From Steroidobacteraceae bacterium (GTDB taxonomy: Bacteria; Pseudomonadota; Gammaproteobacteria; Steroidobacterales; Steroidobacteraceae), in NCBI GenBank assembly GCA_019187185.1, contig JABAQU010000004.1, positions 86,072-150,071 on the forward strand: a stretch of 64,000 nucleotides of DNA. Reading direction: 5' to 3'. Below the pieces are notes generated by a model, which saw only the letters and a list, made by a program, of their open reading frames with translations, was not told the origin of the DNA and made no database searches. The first letter of the stretch is position 1. The number at the start of each line of letters is the position of its first letter. Below are positions 37,574-48,612 of this stretch, in pieces. Made by a program: the position numbers and the translations under genes.

Positions 37574-37660
37574 TGGTGCCGGGAGAGGGAATCGAACCCA
37601 CACTCTGTCGCCAGAACCGGATTTTGAGTCCGGCGCGTCTACCAGTTCCGCCATCCCGGC
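37574..37660 (-). tRNA. tRNA-Leu, anticodon CAA
   Basis: 87 bases with encoded CCA. The acceptor stem is GCCGGGA at the 5' end (37660) pairing with TCCCGGC, then ACCA. Anticodon stem CCGGA/TCCGG holds loop CTCAAAA, giving anticodon CAA for UUG codons. The T loop GTTCGATTC and a long variable arm, as for class II leucine tRNAs, are visible. Confidence 0.95.
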
Positions 37661-37733
37661 CGGCCGAGGGAAAACTTTGCCAGATCGCCGCTGCCGCTGC
37701 GACCTTTTTCCGCGCAGGCGCATCTATCTGTCC

Positions 37734-38318
37734 GTGGCTGGACTCGGAAACATCCAACCCGATGCAGAGCTGCTCGCGGCGGCCGCACGCGGTGACCGCG
37801 CGGCGCGCGAACGGCTCTACCTGCTGGTCGCGCCGGCCGTCCACGGCTTTGCGCGGCGGATCGTTTCACGCACGGCGGCCGATGACATCATGCAGGACAC
37901 CTTGATGGCACTCTTCGAGCATCTCCCCGGGTTTCGCGGCGACTGCCCGTTCGGGCTCTGGGTGCGCCGCATCGCCCTGACGCGCTGCCTGATGCACTTG
38001 CGCTCGCCCTGGCAGCGTCTGCGGATCGTGCCGGGCAGGGCGGTGGCCGAGGACGCGGCGCCCGGCGCGCCGGTCGGTGACCTGCTCGACCTGCAAAGAG
38101 CCCTCGATTCGCTGCCTGCCGTCGCGCGCGCAGTGCTCTGGATGCATGCGGTGGAAGGTTGCACGCACGAGGAGATCGCCCGGGCCTTCGGGCGCAGCGT
38201 GAGTTTCTCGAAGTCCCAGCTTGCGCGTGCCCAGTCCAGGGTGCGCGGCAGCGGCGCGGTCGAAGCACACGACCTGGAGGAAGCGGCATGCATGCCGACG
38301 ATGGACTGCGGGCGCTAG
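37734..38318 (+). CDS. ECF-type RNA polymerase sigma factor
   Basis: 194 residues. Region 2 is shown by ADDIMQDTLMALFEHLPGFRG and the following FGLWVRRIALTRCLMHLR; region 4 by LDSLPAVARAVLWMHAVEGC and THEEIARAFGRSVSFSKSQL, the -35-binding helix. No ATG precedes the conserved part, so GTG 37734 is used. The 3' end overlaps the next gene by 31 bases. It would direct RNA polymerase to a small regulon, probably including its own operon. Confidence 0.9.
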   Translation: MAGLGNIQPDAELLAAAARGDRAARERLYLLVAPAVHGFARRIVSRTAADDIMQDTLMALFEHLPGFRGDCPFGLWVRRIALTRCLMHLRSPWQRLRIVPGRAVAEDAAPGAPVGDLLDLQRALDSLPAVARAVLWMHAVEGCTHEEIARAFGRSVSFSKSQLARAQSRVRGSGAVEAHDLEEAACMPTMDCGR

Positions 38319-38797
38319 CCGCTCTCGACGCCACGCGCGCAGCGCCGTACGCCTACGGGGAGTTCGAGCGGCGCGCAGAGCGCGCGCGCGTGCGCGCCCG
38401 CCGCCGGGAGACCCGCCTGGCCGCGAGCGCCGCCGCGGTGATTGTCTTCGCGCTCGCGGGCACGCTGCTGTACGTGGCGATGCGCGCGCCGGTGCGCGGC
38501 ACCGGCTCGCAGGTCCCGGCGACGGCGGCAACGTCCCGTGCACCCGCCGTGCGCGACAGCGGCGCCGCCTGGCTCGCGCCGCAGTCGGGCGACCCCGCCG
38601 TCGTCAGGGTTGGCCGGTATGCAACGGTCGCGGCTCTCGAGGACCGCATCGCGCTCATCGACGACCACCTGAACGACAGCCGGCTCGACGGCGATCCGGT
38701 CGCCGAGATCGCGAACCTGCGGCGCGAGCGCGCCCGGCTCGTGAACGCGCTGGTGAGCGTGCGCTATGCGCAGTCGCTTGCCGCGAACCTGCCATGA
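38288..38797 (+). CDS. Single-pass membrane protein, probable anti-sigma factor
   Basis: 169 residues. Residues 1-43 are basic and helical, about 44-66 are one membrane segment (ASAAAVIVFALAGTLLYVA), and the remainder has a C-terminal coiled-coil-like helix (LEDRIALIDDHLND, then EIANLRRERARLVNAL). There is no zinc HxxxCxxC motif, so it is not a ZAS-type anti-sigma factor. Its overlap with the sigma gene (31 bases) and ATGA link to the PDZ gene suggest it holds the sigma factor. Function is inferred by context only. Confidence 0.65.
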   Translation: MHADDGLRALAALDATRAAPYAYGEFERRAERARVRARRRETRLAASAAAVIVFALAGTLLYVAMRAPVRGTGSQVPATAATSRAPAVRDSGAAWLAPQSGDPAVVRVGRYATVAALEDRIALIDDHLNDSRLDGDPVAEIANLRRERARLVNALVSVRYAQSLAANLP

Positions 38798-39678
38798 CGA
38801 CGATGGAGCGAACCATGAGAGAGTGTTTCCGGACCCTGCTGATCATCGGGCTCGCCGTGCCTGCCGGTGTCGCAGTCGCCGCGGATGGCGCGCCGGACCT
38901 GGAGGCGAGGCTCGCGGCCGCGCAGGCGCGACTGGAGCAGGCAGCCAACGAGATCGCGGAGATCTCGACGCGGCTCGGCGAACCGGTGATGCGGCCGATG
39001 ATCATGCATGCCCGGGCCGTGCCACGGCCGCTGATCGGCGTGCAGTTCGATCCCGCGAGCGGTGCGGACGGCGTACGCGTGCTGAGCGTCAGCCCGGGCG
39101 GACCCGCGGCGGACGGTGGCGTACGGCCGCACGACCTGATCGTTGCCGTGAACGGCGAGTCGATGGTGGGTCGCAAGGATCCCGCGCGCGATGCGACGGC
39201 GGCACTGCGCGGCGCGCCGGCGGGACAGCCGTTGAAGCTGCGCGTGATGCGCGACGGCAAGCCTCTCGAGATGGCACTGACGCCGCGACCGCTCGGCGAC
39301 ACGATGATCGATCTGGCGCTGCCGGAACCGGTCGCCGCCACGATGCCCATGCCGCCCGCACCGCCGATCCCGCCGGGGGTATTCGCCTGGCAGGGCAGCC
39401 TCGCGGGCCGCCTCGGCGGACTCGAGTTCGCGACGCTGACGCCGGAGCTCGGTGAGTATTTCGGCACCGATAAGGGCGTGCTGGTCGTGCGCGTGCCGAA
39501 GTCCGGTGCGCTCGGCCTGCGCGAAGGCGACGTCATCGAGTCGATCGGTGGCCGGGAGCCGACGAGTGCCGCGCATGCGACGCGCATCCTCGCGTCGTAC
39601 CAGGCGGGCGAGACCGTGCCGATCAGGGGACTGCGCAAGCACAAGGCGCTCGTGCTGACGGCCAGCCTGCCGAAGTAG
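38794..39678 (+). CDS. Periplasmic protein with two PDZ domains
   Basis: 294 residues. A signal peptide ends near VAVAA. A short coiled coil (ARLAAAQARLEQAANEIAEI) precedes PDZ 1 (VRVLSVSPGGPAADGGVRPHDLIVAVNG). PDZ 2 has GVLVVRVPKSGALGLREGDVI. No protease domain or catalytic Ser is seen. Sited after a sigma factor and membrane protein, it may sense misfolded proteins in the envelope, as DegS/RseP PDZ domains do. This is inference. Confidence 0.82.
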   Translation: MTTMERTMRECFRTLLIIGLAVPAGVAVAADGAPDLEARLAAAQARLEQAANEIAEISTRLGEPVMRPMIMHARAVPRPLIGVQFDPASGADGVRVLSVSPGGPAADGGVRPHDLIVAVNGESMVGRKDPARDATAALRGAPAGQPLKLRVMRDGKPLEMALTPRPLGDTMIDLALPEPVAATMPMPPAPPIPPGVFAWQGSLAGRLGGLEFATLTPELGEYFGTDKGVLVVRVPKSGALGLREGDVIESIGGREPTSAAHATRILASYQAGETVPIRGLRKHKALVLTASLPK

Positions 39679-39723
39679 GGAGGCTCGCCGCGACTCGAGC
39701 GGGACGCCTGCTACCATGCGCGC

Positions 39724-41894
<2,171 letters not shown>

Positions 41895-41936
41895 TGCCAC
41901 GCTTTATCAGCCCGCTTTCCTCCGAGGGGTCTTTCG

Positions 41937-42266
41937 ATGAACGCTCTGATTCCTGAAGCCTACGCGCAGGCCGCCGGCGCGTCCCCGGGCGGCTCGTTCG
42001 CGCCGCTGCTGATGATGGTGGTGTTCATCGTCATCTTCTATTTCCTGCTGATCCGGCCGCAGCAGAAGAAGGCGAAGGAGCACCAGGCGATGCTCGCGAA
42101 GATCGCCGCCGGCGACGAGGTCGTGACGGCCGGTGGTCTCCTCGGCAAGGTGGTGGAGGTGGGCGAGACGTTCACGACGATCGAAATCGCCGACGGCGTG
42201 CGCGTCAAGGTGCAGAAATTCCAGATCACCTCGCTCGTGCCGAAAGGCACGGTGAAGAGCGCCTGA
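41937..42266 (+). CDS. yajC: Preprotein translocase subunit YajC
   Basis: 109 residues. One membrane segment (FAPLLMMVVFIVIFYFLLI) followed by RPQQKKAKEHQAMLAKIAAGDEVVTAGG, the family signature. It belongs to the SecDF-YajC complex, which helps protein export through SecYEG. TCCGAGGGG lies just upstream of ATG 41937. Confidence 0.97.
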   Translation: MNALIPEAYAQAAGASPGGSFAPLLMMVVFIVIFYFLLIRPQQKKAKEHQAMLAKIAAGDEVVTAGGLLGKVVEVGETFTTIEIADGVRVKVQKFQITSLVPKGTVKSA

Positions 42267-42279
42267 GAAAGGGCCGGCG

Positions 42280-44151
42280 ATGCTCGAGTACGCCCGCTGG
42301 AAGTACGTCGTCGTCTGCGTGATCCTCGTCGGCGCGTTCTTCTTCGCGCTGCCGAACTTCTTCGGCGAGGATCCGGCGCTGCAGGTCGTGCGCAAGGACC
42401 GCGTGGCGATGGACTCCGCTGCCGAGCAGCGTGTCGCGGCCTTCCTGCACGAACGCAAGGTCGCCTTCACGTCGACCTACATCGACTCCGGCCGCCTGAT
42501 GGTGCGCTTCGGCAACGTCGCGACGCAGCTCGCGGCGCGCGACGCCGTCAACGAGGGCCTGAGCGACGAATACGTGACCGCGCTGTCGTTCGCGTCGCGC
42601 GCGCCGGCGTGGTTGTCCCGCGTGGGCCTGCGGCCCATGCCGCTCGGCCTCGATCTGCGCGGCGGGCTGCACCTGCTGTACCAGGTCGACGTCAACGGCG
42701 CCGTGGGCCAGCTGCTCGAGAGTTACGAGCAGGACTTTCGCCGCACGCTCGCCGAGAAAAAGCTGCCCTTCCTCGATGTCGTCTCGATCACGCAGGACGC
42801 CGACATCCCGAACGGCGTGCGCGTGCTGCTCGCACCCGGCACCGATGCCGAGCCGGTGCGCGCGGCGCTGAAGGAAGTGCAGTCCGACCTCGACGTCAAG
42901 GCGGTGAACCTGCCGAGCGGCCCGGCCGTGCAGGCCGTGCTCACGACCGCGCAGATCCGCCAGCGGCAGGACTACGCGATCCAGCAGAACCTCACGACGC
43001 TGCGCAACCGCGTCAATGAACTCGGCGTGTCCGAGCCGATCGTGCAGCGCCAGGGCTTCGACCGGATCATCGTGGAGCTGCCGGGCGTGCAGAACTCGGC
43101 GGACGTCAAGGACATCCTCGGCAAGGTCGCGACGCTCGAGTTCCGCCTCGTCGACACGCAGGGCAACCTCGCCGAGGCCGTGCAGAGCGGTCGCGCGCCG
43201 CTCGGTTCCAAGCTCTACAAGGACAAAAACGGCCAGCCGGTGCTGCTGAAGCGCGAGGTGATCGTCACCGGCGACCAGTTGACCGACGCAATGACCGCCG
43301 CGACGCAGGACGGACCCGGCGTGTCGGTCAAGCTCGATGCGCGCGGCGGCGCGCAGATGCTGAAGACGACGCAGGCGAACCTCGGCAAGCCGATGGCCGT
43401 CGTGTTCATCGAGAAGTCGCGCGAGACGGTCGAGGTCGGCGGGCGCAAGGTGGAGCGCGAGGTGACCGACCACCGCGTGATCAGCGTCGCGACGATCCGC
43501 GGCGTGTTCAGCAACCAGTTCCAGATCACCGGGCTCACCCAGTCCGAAGCACGCGAGCTCGCGCTGCTGCTGCGCGCCGGTTCGCTCGCGGCGCCGATCT
43601 TCCTCGCCGAGGAGCGCGCGATCGGCCCGAGCCTCGGCGCGAAGAACATCGAGCAGGGCGTGCGGGCGCTGCTGGTCGGCATGCTCGGCGTGTTCGTGTT
43701 CATGGTCATCTATTACCACGTGTTCGGCATCGTCGCCGACCTCGTGCTGCTCGCGAACGTGCTGCTGCTCGCGGCGCTGCTGTCGATGATGGGCGCCGCG
43801 CTGTCGCTGCCCGGCATCGCGGGCATCATCCTCACGGTCGGCATGGCGGTCGATGCGAACGTGCTGATCTACGAGCGCATCCGCGAGGAACTGAGGAACG
43901 GCGTGTCGCCGCAGGCCGCGATCCGCGCCGGCTTCGACAAGGCGTTCTCCGCGATCGCCGACTCGAACGTCACGACCTTGATCGCGGGCCTCGTGCTGTG
44001 GGTGTTCGGTACCGGCGCGATCCGCGGCTTCGCGGTCGTGCTGTCGCTCGGCATCGCGACCTCGATGTTCACGGCGCTGATGGGCAGCAGGGCGCTGCTC
44101 ACGCTGATGTACGGCGGCCGCGCCAAAGTCCGCAAGCTCGCGATCGGCTGA
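42280..44151 (+). CDS. secD: Protein translocase subunit SecD
   Basis: 623 residues. The first membrane segment (YVVVCVILVGAFFFALPNFF) is followed by the large periplasmic P1 region with the LGLDLRGGLHLLYQVD motif. Six membrane helices near the C-terminus include the conserved GMAVDANVLIYERIREELR, which uses the proton gradient. It acts with SecF after SecA to finish translocation. Confidence 0.98.
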   Translation: MLEYARWKYVVVCVILVGAFFFALPNFFGEDPALQVVRKDRVAMDSAAEQRVAAFLHERKVAFTSTYIDSGRLMVRFGNVATQLAARDAVNEGLSDEYVTALSFASRAPAWLSRVGLRPMPLGLDLRGGLHLLYQVDVNGAVGQLLESYEQDFRRTLAEKKLPFLDVVSITQDADIPNGVRVLLAPGTDAEPVRAALKEVQSDLDVKAVNLPSGPAVQAVLTTAQIRQRQDYAIQQNLTTLRNRVNELGVSEPIVQRQGFDRIIVELPGVQNSADVKDILGKVATLEFRLVDTQGNLAEAVQSGRAPLGSKLYKDKNGQPVLLKREVIVTGDQLTDAMTAATQDGPGVSVKLDARGGAQMLKTTQANLGKPMAVVFIEKSRETVEVGGRKVEREVTDHRVISVATIRGVFSNQFQITGLTQSEARELALLLRAGSLAAPIFLAEERAIGPSLGAKNIEQGVRALLVGMLGVFVFMVIYYHVFGIVADLVLLANVLLLAALLSMMGAALSLPGIAGIILTVGMAVDANVLIYERIREELRNGVSPQAAIRAGFDKAFSAIADSNVTTLIAGLVLWVFGTGAIRGFAVVLSLGIATSMFTALMGSRALLTLMYGGRAKVRKLAIG

Positions 44152-44174
44152 GCCCACGAGGCAGGAACCTATCC

Positions 44175-45110
44175 ATGGAGTTCTTCCACAAGCAGACGAA
44201 CATCGGCTTCATGGCCACCCGCAAGGTGTGGTACGGGCTGTCGATCGTGATGATGATCGTGTCGCTCGGTGCGCTCGCGACCCGGGGTCTCAACTTCGCG
44301 ATCGATTTCACGGGCGGCGTGTCGGTCGAGGCCGCGCTGCCGACCGCAGCCAACGTCGATGCGATCCGCACGCAGCTCGAACGCGCGGGCTTCCATGAAC
44401 CGCAGGTCGGGATCTTCGGTTCCTCGCGCGAGGTCGCGATCCGCCTGCCGCCCGATCCCGCGAGCTCGGTGGCGCAGATCCGCGCGCAGGTGGAGGCCGC
44501 GCTGCTCGCGGTCGCCCCCGGTGCCGAGGTGCGCAAGCTCGACGTGGTCGGCCCGCAGGTCGGCGACGAGCTGCGCACGAGCGCGATCTGGGCGCTCAGC
44601 TTCACGCTGCTGCTGATCTTCATCTACATCGCATTCCGCTTCCACACGTGGCGGCTGTCGGCCGGCGCCATCGTCGCCGTGATGCACGACCCGATCCTCG
44701 TGCTCGGCATCTTCTCGATCTCGCAGACGCCGTTCGATCTCGCGGTGGTCGCGGCGATCCTCGCGGTGATCGGCTACTCGCTGAACGACACGGTCGTGAT
44801 CTTCGACCGCATCCGCGAGCGCTTCGAGCACAACCGGCGCCTCGCGCCGGTCACCGTGCTCGACCAGGCGATCAACCAGACGCTGTCGCGCACGATCATG
44901 ACCAAGGTCGTCACGATGATCGTCGTGGTCGCACTGCTGTTCCTCGGCGGCCCGGTGCTGCGCGGCTTTTCCGAGGCGCTCGCGATCGGCATCCTCGCCG
45001 GCACCTACTCGTCGATCTACATTTCCTCGGCCATCGCGCTCGATGCCGGCCTGACGGCGGAACACGTGTTTCCGACCGTGAAGAAGTCGGCGGTCGACGA
45101 CATGCCCTGA
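44175..45110 (+). CDS. secF: Protein translocase subunit SecF
   Basis: 311 residues. Opening membrane segment and FAIDFTGGVSVEA motif, then a small periplasmic region and five membrane helices with GYSLNDTVVIFDRIRER. Partner of SecD. ATG 44175 lies 23 bases after the secD stop with CACGAGGCAGGAA upstream. Last gene of the queA-tgt-yajC-secD-secF operon. Confidence 0.98.
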   Translation: MEFFHKQTNIGFMATRKVWYGLSIVMMIVSLGALATRGLNFAIDFTGGVSVEAALPTAANVDAIRTQLERAGFHEPQVGIFGSSREVAIRLPPDPASSVAQIRAQVEAALLAVAPGAEVRKLDVVGPQVGDELRTSAIWALSFTLLLIFIYIAFRFHTWRLSAGAIVAVMHDPILVLGIFSISQTPFDLAVVAAILAVIGYSLNDTVVIFDRIRERFEHNRRLAPVTVLDQAINQTLSRTIMTKVVTMIVVVALLFLGGPVLRGFSEALAIGILAGTYSSIYISSAIALDAGLTAEHVFPTVKKSAVDDMP

Positions 45111-45181
45111 GGCGGGCCGCGTGACGCCGCGGGCCGATGTGCCTATCATGCGCCGAAAGTCGGTAACAACGACGGGGTCGA

Positions 45182-46990
45182 ATGATGAAATGGCGTACCA
45201 AGTCGGTCGATCAGGTCCAGGCTGAATACGAACACGGCGAACTGAAGCGTTCGCTGAACGCCTGGCATCTCGTTCTGCTCGGTATCGGCTGCATCATCGG
45301 CGCGGGCATTTTCGTCCGCACCGGCAATGCCGCGGCGCTGCACGCGGGTCCGGCGGTGATGATCTCGTTCGTGATCGCAGGCGTGGTCTGCGCGTTTGCC
45401 GGGCTGTGCTACGCCGAGCTCGCGTCGGTGCTGCCGGTCTCCGGCTCGGCCTACACGTACACCTACACCACGATCGGCGAGTTCGGCGCCTGGATCATGG
45501 GCGCGCTGCTGCTGCTCGAATACGGGCTCGCAGCGTCGGTGGTCGCGGTCGGCTGGTCGGGTTACATGATGAGCCTGCTGCACGACCTCGGCCTCGGCAT
45601 CCCGGCCGAGTTCACCCAGGCCGTGGGCAAGTACGTCGTCGCACAGGCTTCCACGTTCTCGGTGACCGATCCGCTCGTGAGCCTGAACGGCGTCACCGCC
45701 CATCTCGCCGACGGCTCGGTCGCGCAGTTCCTCTCCTCGAGCAGCGCGCACATCCCGGGCGTGCACCAGGCGGCACTCGCGCTTTACGACGTCGTCGGCG
45801 GCAGCGCCGGCAGCGGGTTCACGCTGACGAACGCCGCCGATATCCACCTGTCGCAGGACACGCAGGCGGTGCTCGCGAGCGCGGTGAAGGTGCTCGATCC
45901 CGCGACCGGGCACCTGCGCGACCTCGCCGCCGGGGCCACGGTGATCGCGCCCGCCGGTTCGGCGGTGCAACTGCCTGCGGGCACGGTTGTGCCGGTGCTC
46001 GCCTCGCACATCGTCACGTCGCTGTTCAACCTGCCGGCCGTCGCGATCGTGGCCGCGGTGACGCTGCTCCTCGTCCTCGGCGTGTCGGAATCCGCGACCG
46101 TCAACAACATCATCGTCGCGATCAAGGTCACGGTGATCGTCGCGTTCATTGCGGTCGGCGCGTTCTATGTGAACACCGCCAACTGGCAGCCATTCATCCC
46201 GGAGCCCACGGGTCAGCCCGGAGAATTCGGCTGGGGTGGCGTCATGCGTGCCGCGACGATCGTGTTCTTCGCCTACATCGGCTTCGAGGCGGTCTCGACG
46301 GCCGGGCAGGAGGCGAAGAATCCGCGGCGCGACATGCCGATCGGCATCCTCGGGTCGCTGATCATCTGCACGATCCTCTACATGGCCACTTCGGCCGTGC
46401 TGACCGGCGTCACGTCCTTCACCAAGCTCAATACCGCCGCGCCCGTCGCGCTCGCGGCCGACACGCTCGGGCCGCAGTGGGCGTGGCTCGCGAAGGCGAT
46501 CAAGATCGGTGCGATCGCGGGGCTGACCTCCGTGATCCTGGTGCTGATGTTCGGCCAGACACGCGTCTTCTACACGATGTCGCGCGACGGACTGCTGCCG
46601 AAGGCGCTCGCGAAGGTGCATCCGCGCTTCAAGACACCGTGGATCAACACGCTGATCGTCGGCGTGGTCGTGATGCTCGCGGCGGCCGTGTTCGACATCA
46701 ACACACTCGGCGACCTGACCTCGGTCGGCACGCTCGCGGCGTTCGCGATGGTGTGCGTTGCGGTGATGTGGTTGCGCCGCGCGCGCCCCGACCTGCCGCG
46801 CCAGTTCAAGACGCCGTTCTTCCCGGTCACCCCGATCCTCGGCATCATTTCGTGCCTCGCGCTGATCTTCAGCGTCGAGCCGCGGGTGCTGCGCTTCTTC
46901 GAGTGGTTCCTCGCGGGCACCGTGATCATGTACTTCGTGTACGGCTACTGGGCGAGCCCGATGCGCGACCGCGCGCCGGAAAGCACCTGA
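45182..46990 (+). CDS. APC-family amino acid permease with a large periplasmic insertion
   Basis: 602 residues, against 460-500 for its relatives. APC marks: GIGCIIGAGIFVRTG, CYAELASVLPVSGSAYTYTY, and FFAYIGFEAVSTAGQEAKNPRRD, all as in cationic amino acid permeases (YfnA/CAT type). Between the fourth and fifth membrane helices, where such proteins have about 30 residues, here there are about 135 (145-278), polar and rich in Ala, Val and Thr, of unknown fold. The substrate is unknown; ATG 45182 or 45185. Confidence 0.9.
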   Translation: MMKWRTKSVDQVQAEYEHGELKRSLNAWHLVLLGIGCIIGAGIFVRTGNAAALHAGPAVMISFVIAGVVCAFAGLCYAELASVLPVSGSAYTYTYTTIGEFGAWIMGALLLLEYGLAASVVAVGWSGYMMSLLHDLGLGIPAEFTQAVGKYVVAQASTFSVTDPLVSLNGVTAHLADGSVAQFLSSSSAHIPGVHQAALALYDVVGGSAGSGFTLTNAADIHLSQDTQAVLASAVKVLDPATGHLRDLAAGATVIAPAGSAVQLPAGTVVPVLASHIVTSLFNLPAVAIVAAVTLLLVLGVSESATVNNIIVAIKVTVIVAFIAVGAFYVNTANWQPFIPEPTGQPGEFGWGGVMRAATIVFFAYIGFEAVSTAGQEAKNPRRDMPIGILGSLIICTILYMATSAVLTGVTSFTKLNTAAPVALAADTLGPQWAWLAKAIKIGAIAGLTSVILVLMFGQTRVFYTMSRDGLLPKALAKVHPRFKTPWINTLIVGVVVMLAAAVFDINTLGDLTSVGTLAAFAMVCVAVMWLRRARPDLPRQFKTPFFPVTPILGIISCLALIFSVEPRVLRFFEWFLAGTVIMYFVYGYWASPMRDRAPEST

Positions 46991-47003
46991 CGCGGGCGCG
47001 GGC

Positions 47004-47804
47004 TCAGGTGTTGCGCAGCGCCTGCGGGACGTGCGGCGCGATCAGCTCGAGCAGCGCCTCGTAGACACGCGGCGTGCCGGCCACGATATGCGGCGAGAGC
47101 CTGTACGGCTCGCCCGTGAGCGTGCCGATGCGACCGCCCGCTTCCTGGATGAGCAGCGCGCCGGCGGCCGTGTCCCACGGATTCAGGCCGAATTCCCAGA
47201 AACCGTCCACCCGGCCGGCCGCGACATAGGCGAGGTCGAGCGCCGCGGCGCCGGGGCGACGCACGCCGGCGGTCGCCTGCATCACGCCTTTCAGCTGTGC
47301 GAGATACGCGTCCACGTAGTCCGCATGGGCGCGAAACGGAAAGCCGGTCGCGATCAACGCGCCCTCGAGCCCCGGGCGATTGCTGACACGCAGGCGCCGG
47401 TTCTCGAGCCGCGCGCCGTCGCCGCGGCTCGCGGTGAACAGTTCCTGGCGCATCGGGTCGTAGATCACCGCGTGCTCGAGCCGCCCGCGATGCTGGCAGG
47501 CGATCGAGACGGCGTAGGTCGGAAAGCCGTGCAGGTAGTTGGTGGTGCCGTCGAGCGGGTCGATGATCCACACCGTCTCCGAATCGCCCGTGCGGCCGCT
47601 CTCCTCTGCGAGGAACGCGTGCTGCGGATACGCCTTCGAAAGGATCCCGATGATCTCCTGCTCGGCGGCGCGATCGACCTCGGTCGCGAAGTCGTTGCGG
47701 CCCTTGGCCGTGACCTCGATGCTGTCGAGCCGGTTGATGCTGCGCACGATGATCTCGCCGGCGCGGCGCGCGGCGCGGACCGCGATGTTGACTGCTGGTT
47801 GCAT
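47004..47804 (-). CDS. suhB: Inositol monophosphatase family protein SuhB
   Basis: 266 residues. Metal-binding motifs EESGRTGD, WIIDPLDGTTNYLHGFP and GFWEFGLNPWDTAAGALLIQEAGG. It hydrolyses inositol phosphates; in E. coli it also joins the rRNA antitermination complex. ATG 47804 is preferred to the GTG two codons upstream. Divergent from trmJ, with a 40-base gap. Confidence 0.96.
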   Translation of the reverse strand: MQPAVNIAVRAARRAGEIIVRSINRLDSIEVTAKGRNDFATEVDRAAEQEIIGILSKAYPQHAFLAEESGRTGDSETVWIIDPLDGTTNYLHGFPTYAVSIACQHRGRLEHAVIYDPMRQELFTASRGDGARLENRRLRVSNRPGLEGALIATGFPFRAHADYVDAYLAQLKGVMQATAGVRRPGAAALDLAYVAAGRVDGFWEFGLNPWDTAAGALLIQEAGGRIGTLTGEPYRLSPHIVAGTPRVYEALLELIAPHVPQALRNT

Positions 47805-47844
47805 GGGCACCGGGAACGGGCGGGGATGGCACTACAATATCACG

Positions 47845-48612
47845 ATGCACGCAGCGGACTTGAGGTTCGTGCTGGTCGGCACCCAGCATCCGGGCAATAT
47901 CGGTGCCGTGGCGCGCGCGATGAAGAACATGGCGCTCGAGCGGCTCGTGCTCGTGCGACCGCGGGAATTCCCGCACCCGGAAGCCTCGGCGCGCGCCTCG
48001 GGCGCCGACGACGTGCTCGCGCGCGCCCAGGTGGTCGACCGCCTCGACGCGGCGATCGGCGATTGCGGCCTCGTGGTGGCAACGACCGCGCGCGAGCGCG
48101 AGTACAACCACCGCGTCGTCGACGTGCGCGAGGCCGCGGCGCGCATCGTCGCGGAGGCGGCGCGTGGGCCGGTGGCGGTACTGTTCGGCGCCGAGCGCAC
48201 GGGGCTCTCGAACGAGGAGATCGATGCGGCACACCTGCTCGCCCGCATTCCCGCCAATCCGGCCTACACCTCGCTCAACATCGCGATGGCGGCGCAGCTC
48301 ACCGCCTACGAGATCCACCGCGCGCGAGGTGCACGCGTCGAACCCGCGCCGGGCAGTGTGCCCCTCGCGACGGTCGAGGAAATGGAGCGCTTTTTCGAGC
48401 ATCTCGACGCCGTGCTCGCCGAGATCGACTTTCGCGATCGCACCACGAGCGGCACGCACCTGAAGCAGCGCCTGAGGCGGCTGTTTCAGCGCGCGGAGAT
48501 GGACCAGAACGAGGTCAACATCCTGCGCGGCGTGCTCGCTGCGGTCCAGGGCAAGCGCAGGATCGCGGGCAGCAAGCGCGCGGGCGGCCAGGACCCGGCA
48601 CGGGGCACGTGA
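47845..48612 (+). CDS. trmJ: tRNA (cytidine/uridine-32-2'-O)-methyltransferase TrmJ
   Basis: 255 residues, a SPOUT-fold methyltransferase. Motifs FVLVGTQHPGNIGAVARAMKNM, VAVLFGAERTGLSNEEI and NPAYTSLNIAMAAQLTAYEI are diagnostic. It methylates the ribose of nucleotide 32 in tRNA. In E. coli the iscR-S-U-A operon follows trmJ and iscR is near suhB; here iscS follows directly and iscR is missing. Confidence 0.96.
   Translation: MHAADLRFVLVGTQHPGNIGAVARAMKNMALERLVLVRPREFPHPEASARASGADDVLARAQVVDRLDAAIGDCGLVVATTAREREYNHRVVDVREAAARIVAEAARGPVAVLFGAERTGLSNEEIDAAHLLARIPANPAYTSLNIAMAAQLTAYEIHRARGARVEPAPGSVPLATVEEMERFFEHLDAVLAEIDFRDRTTSGTHLKQRLRRLFQRAEMDQNEVNILRGVLAAVQGKRRIAGSKRAGGQDPARGT

Noticed and set aside
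42226..44157. 643-codon open frame opposite secD
   Set aside because: Composition shadow with no recognisable domain; SecD fills the plus strand.
47031..48611. 912-codon frame joining an N-terminal extension to iscS
   Set aside because: IscS homology starts at ATG 48612; the extension lies over suhB and trmJ and has no motif.
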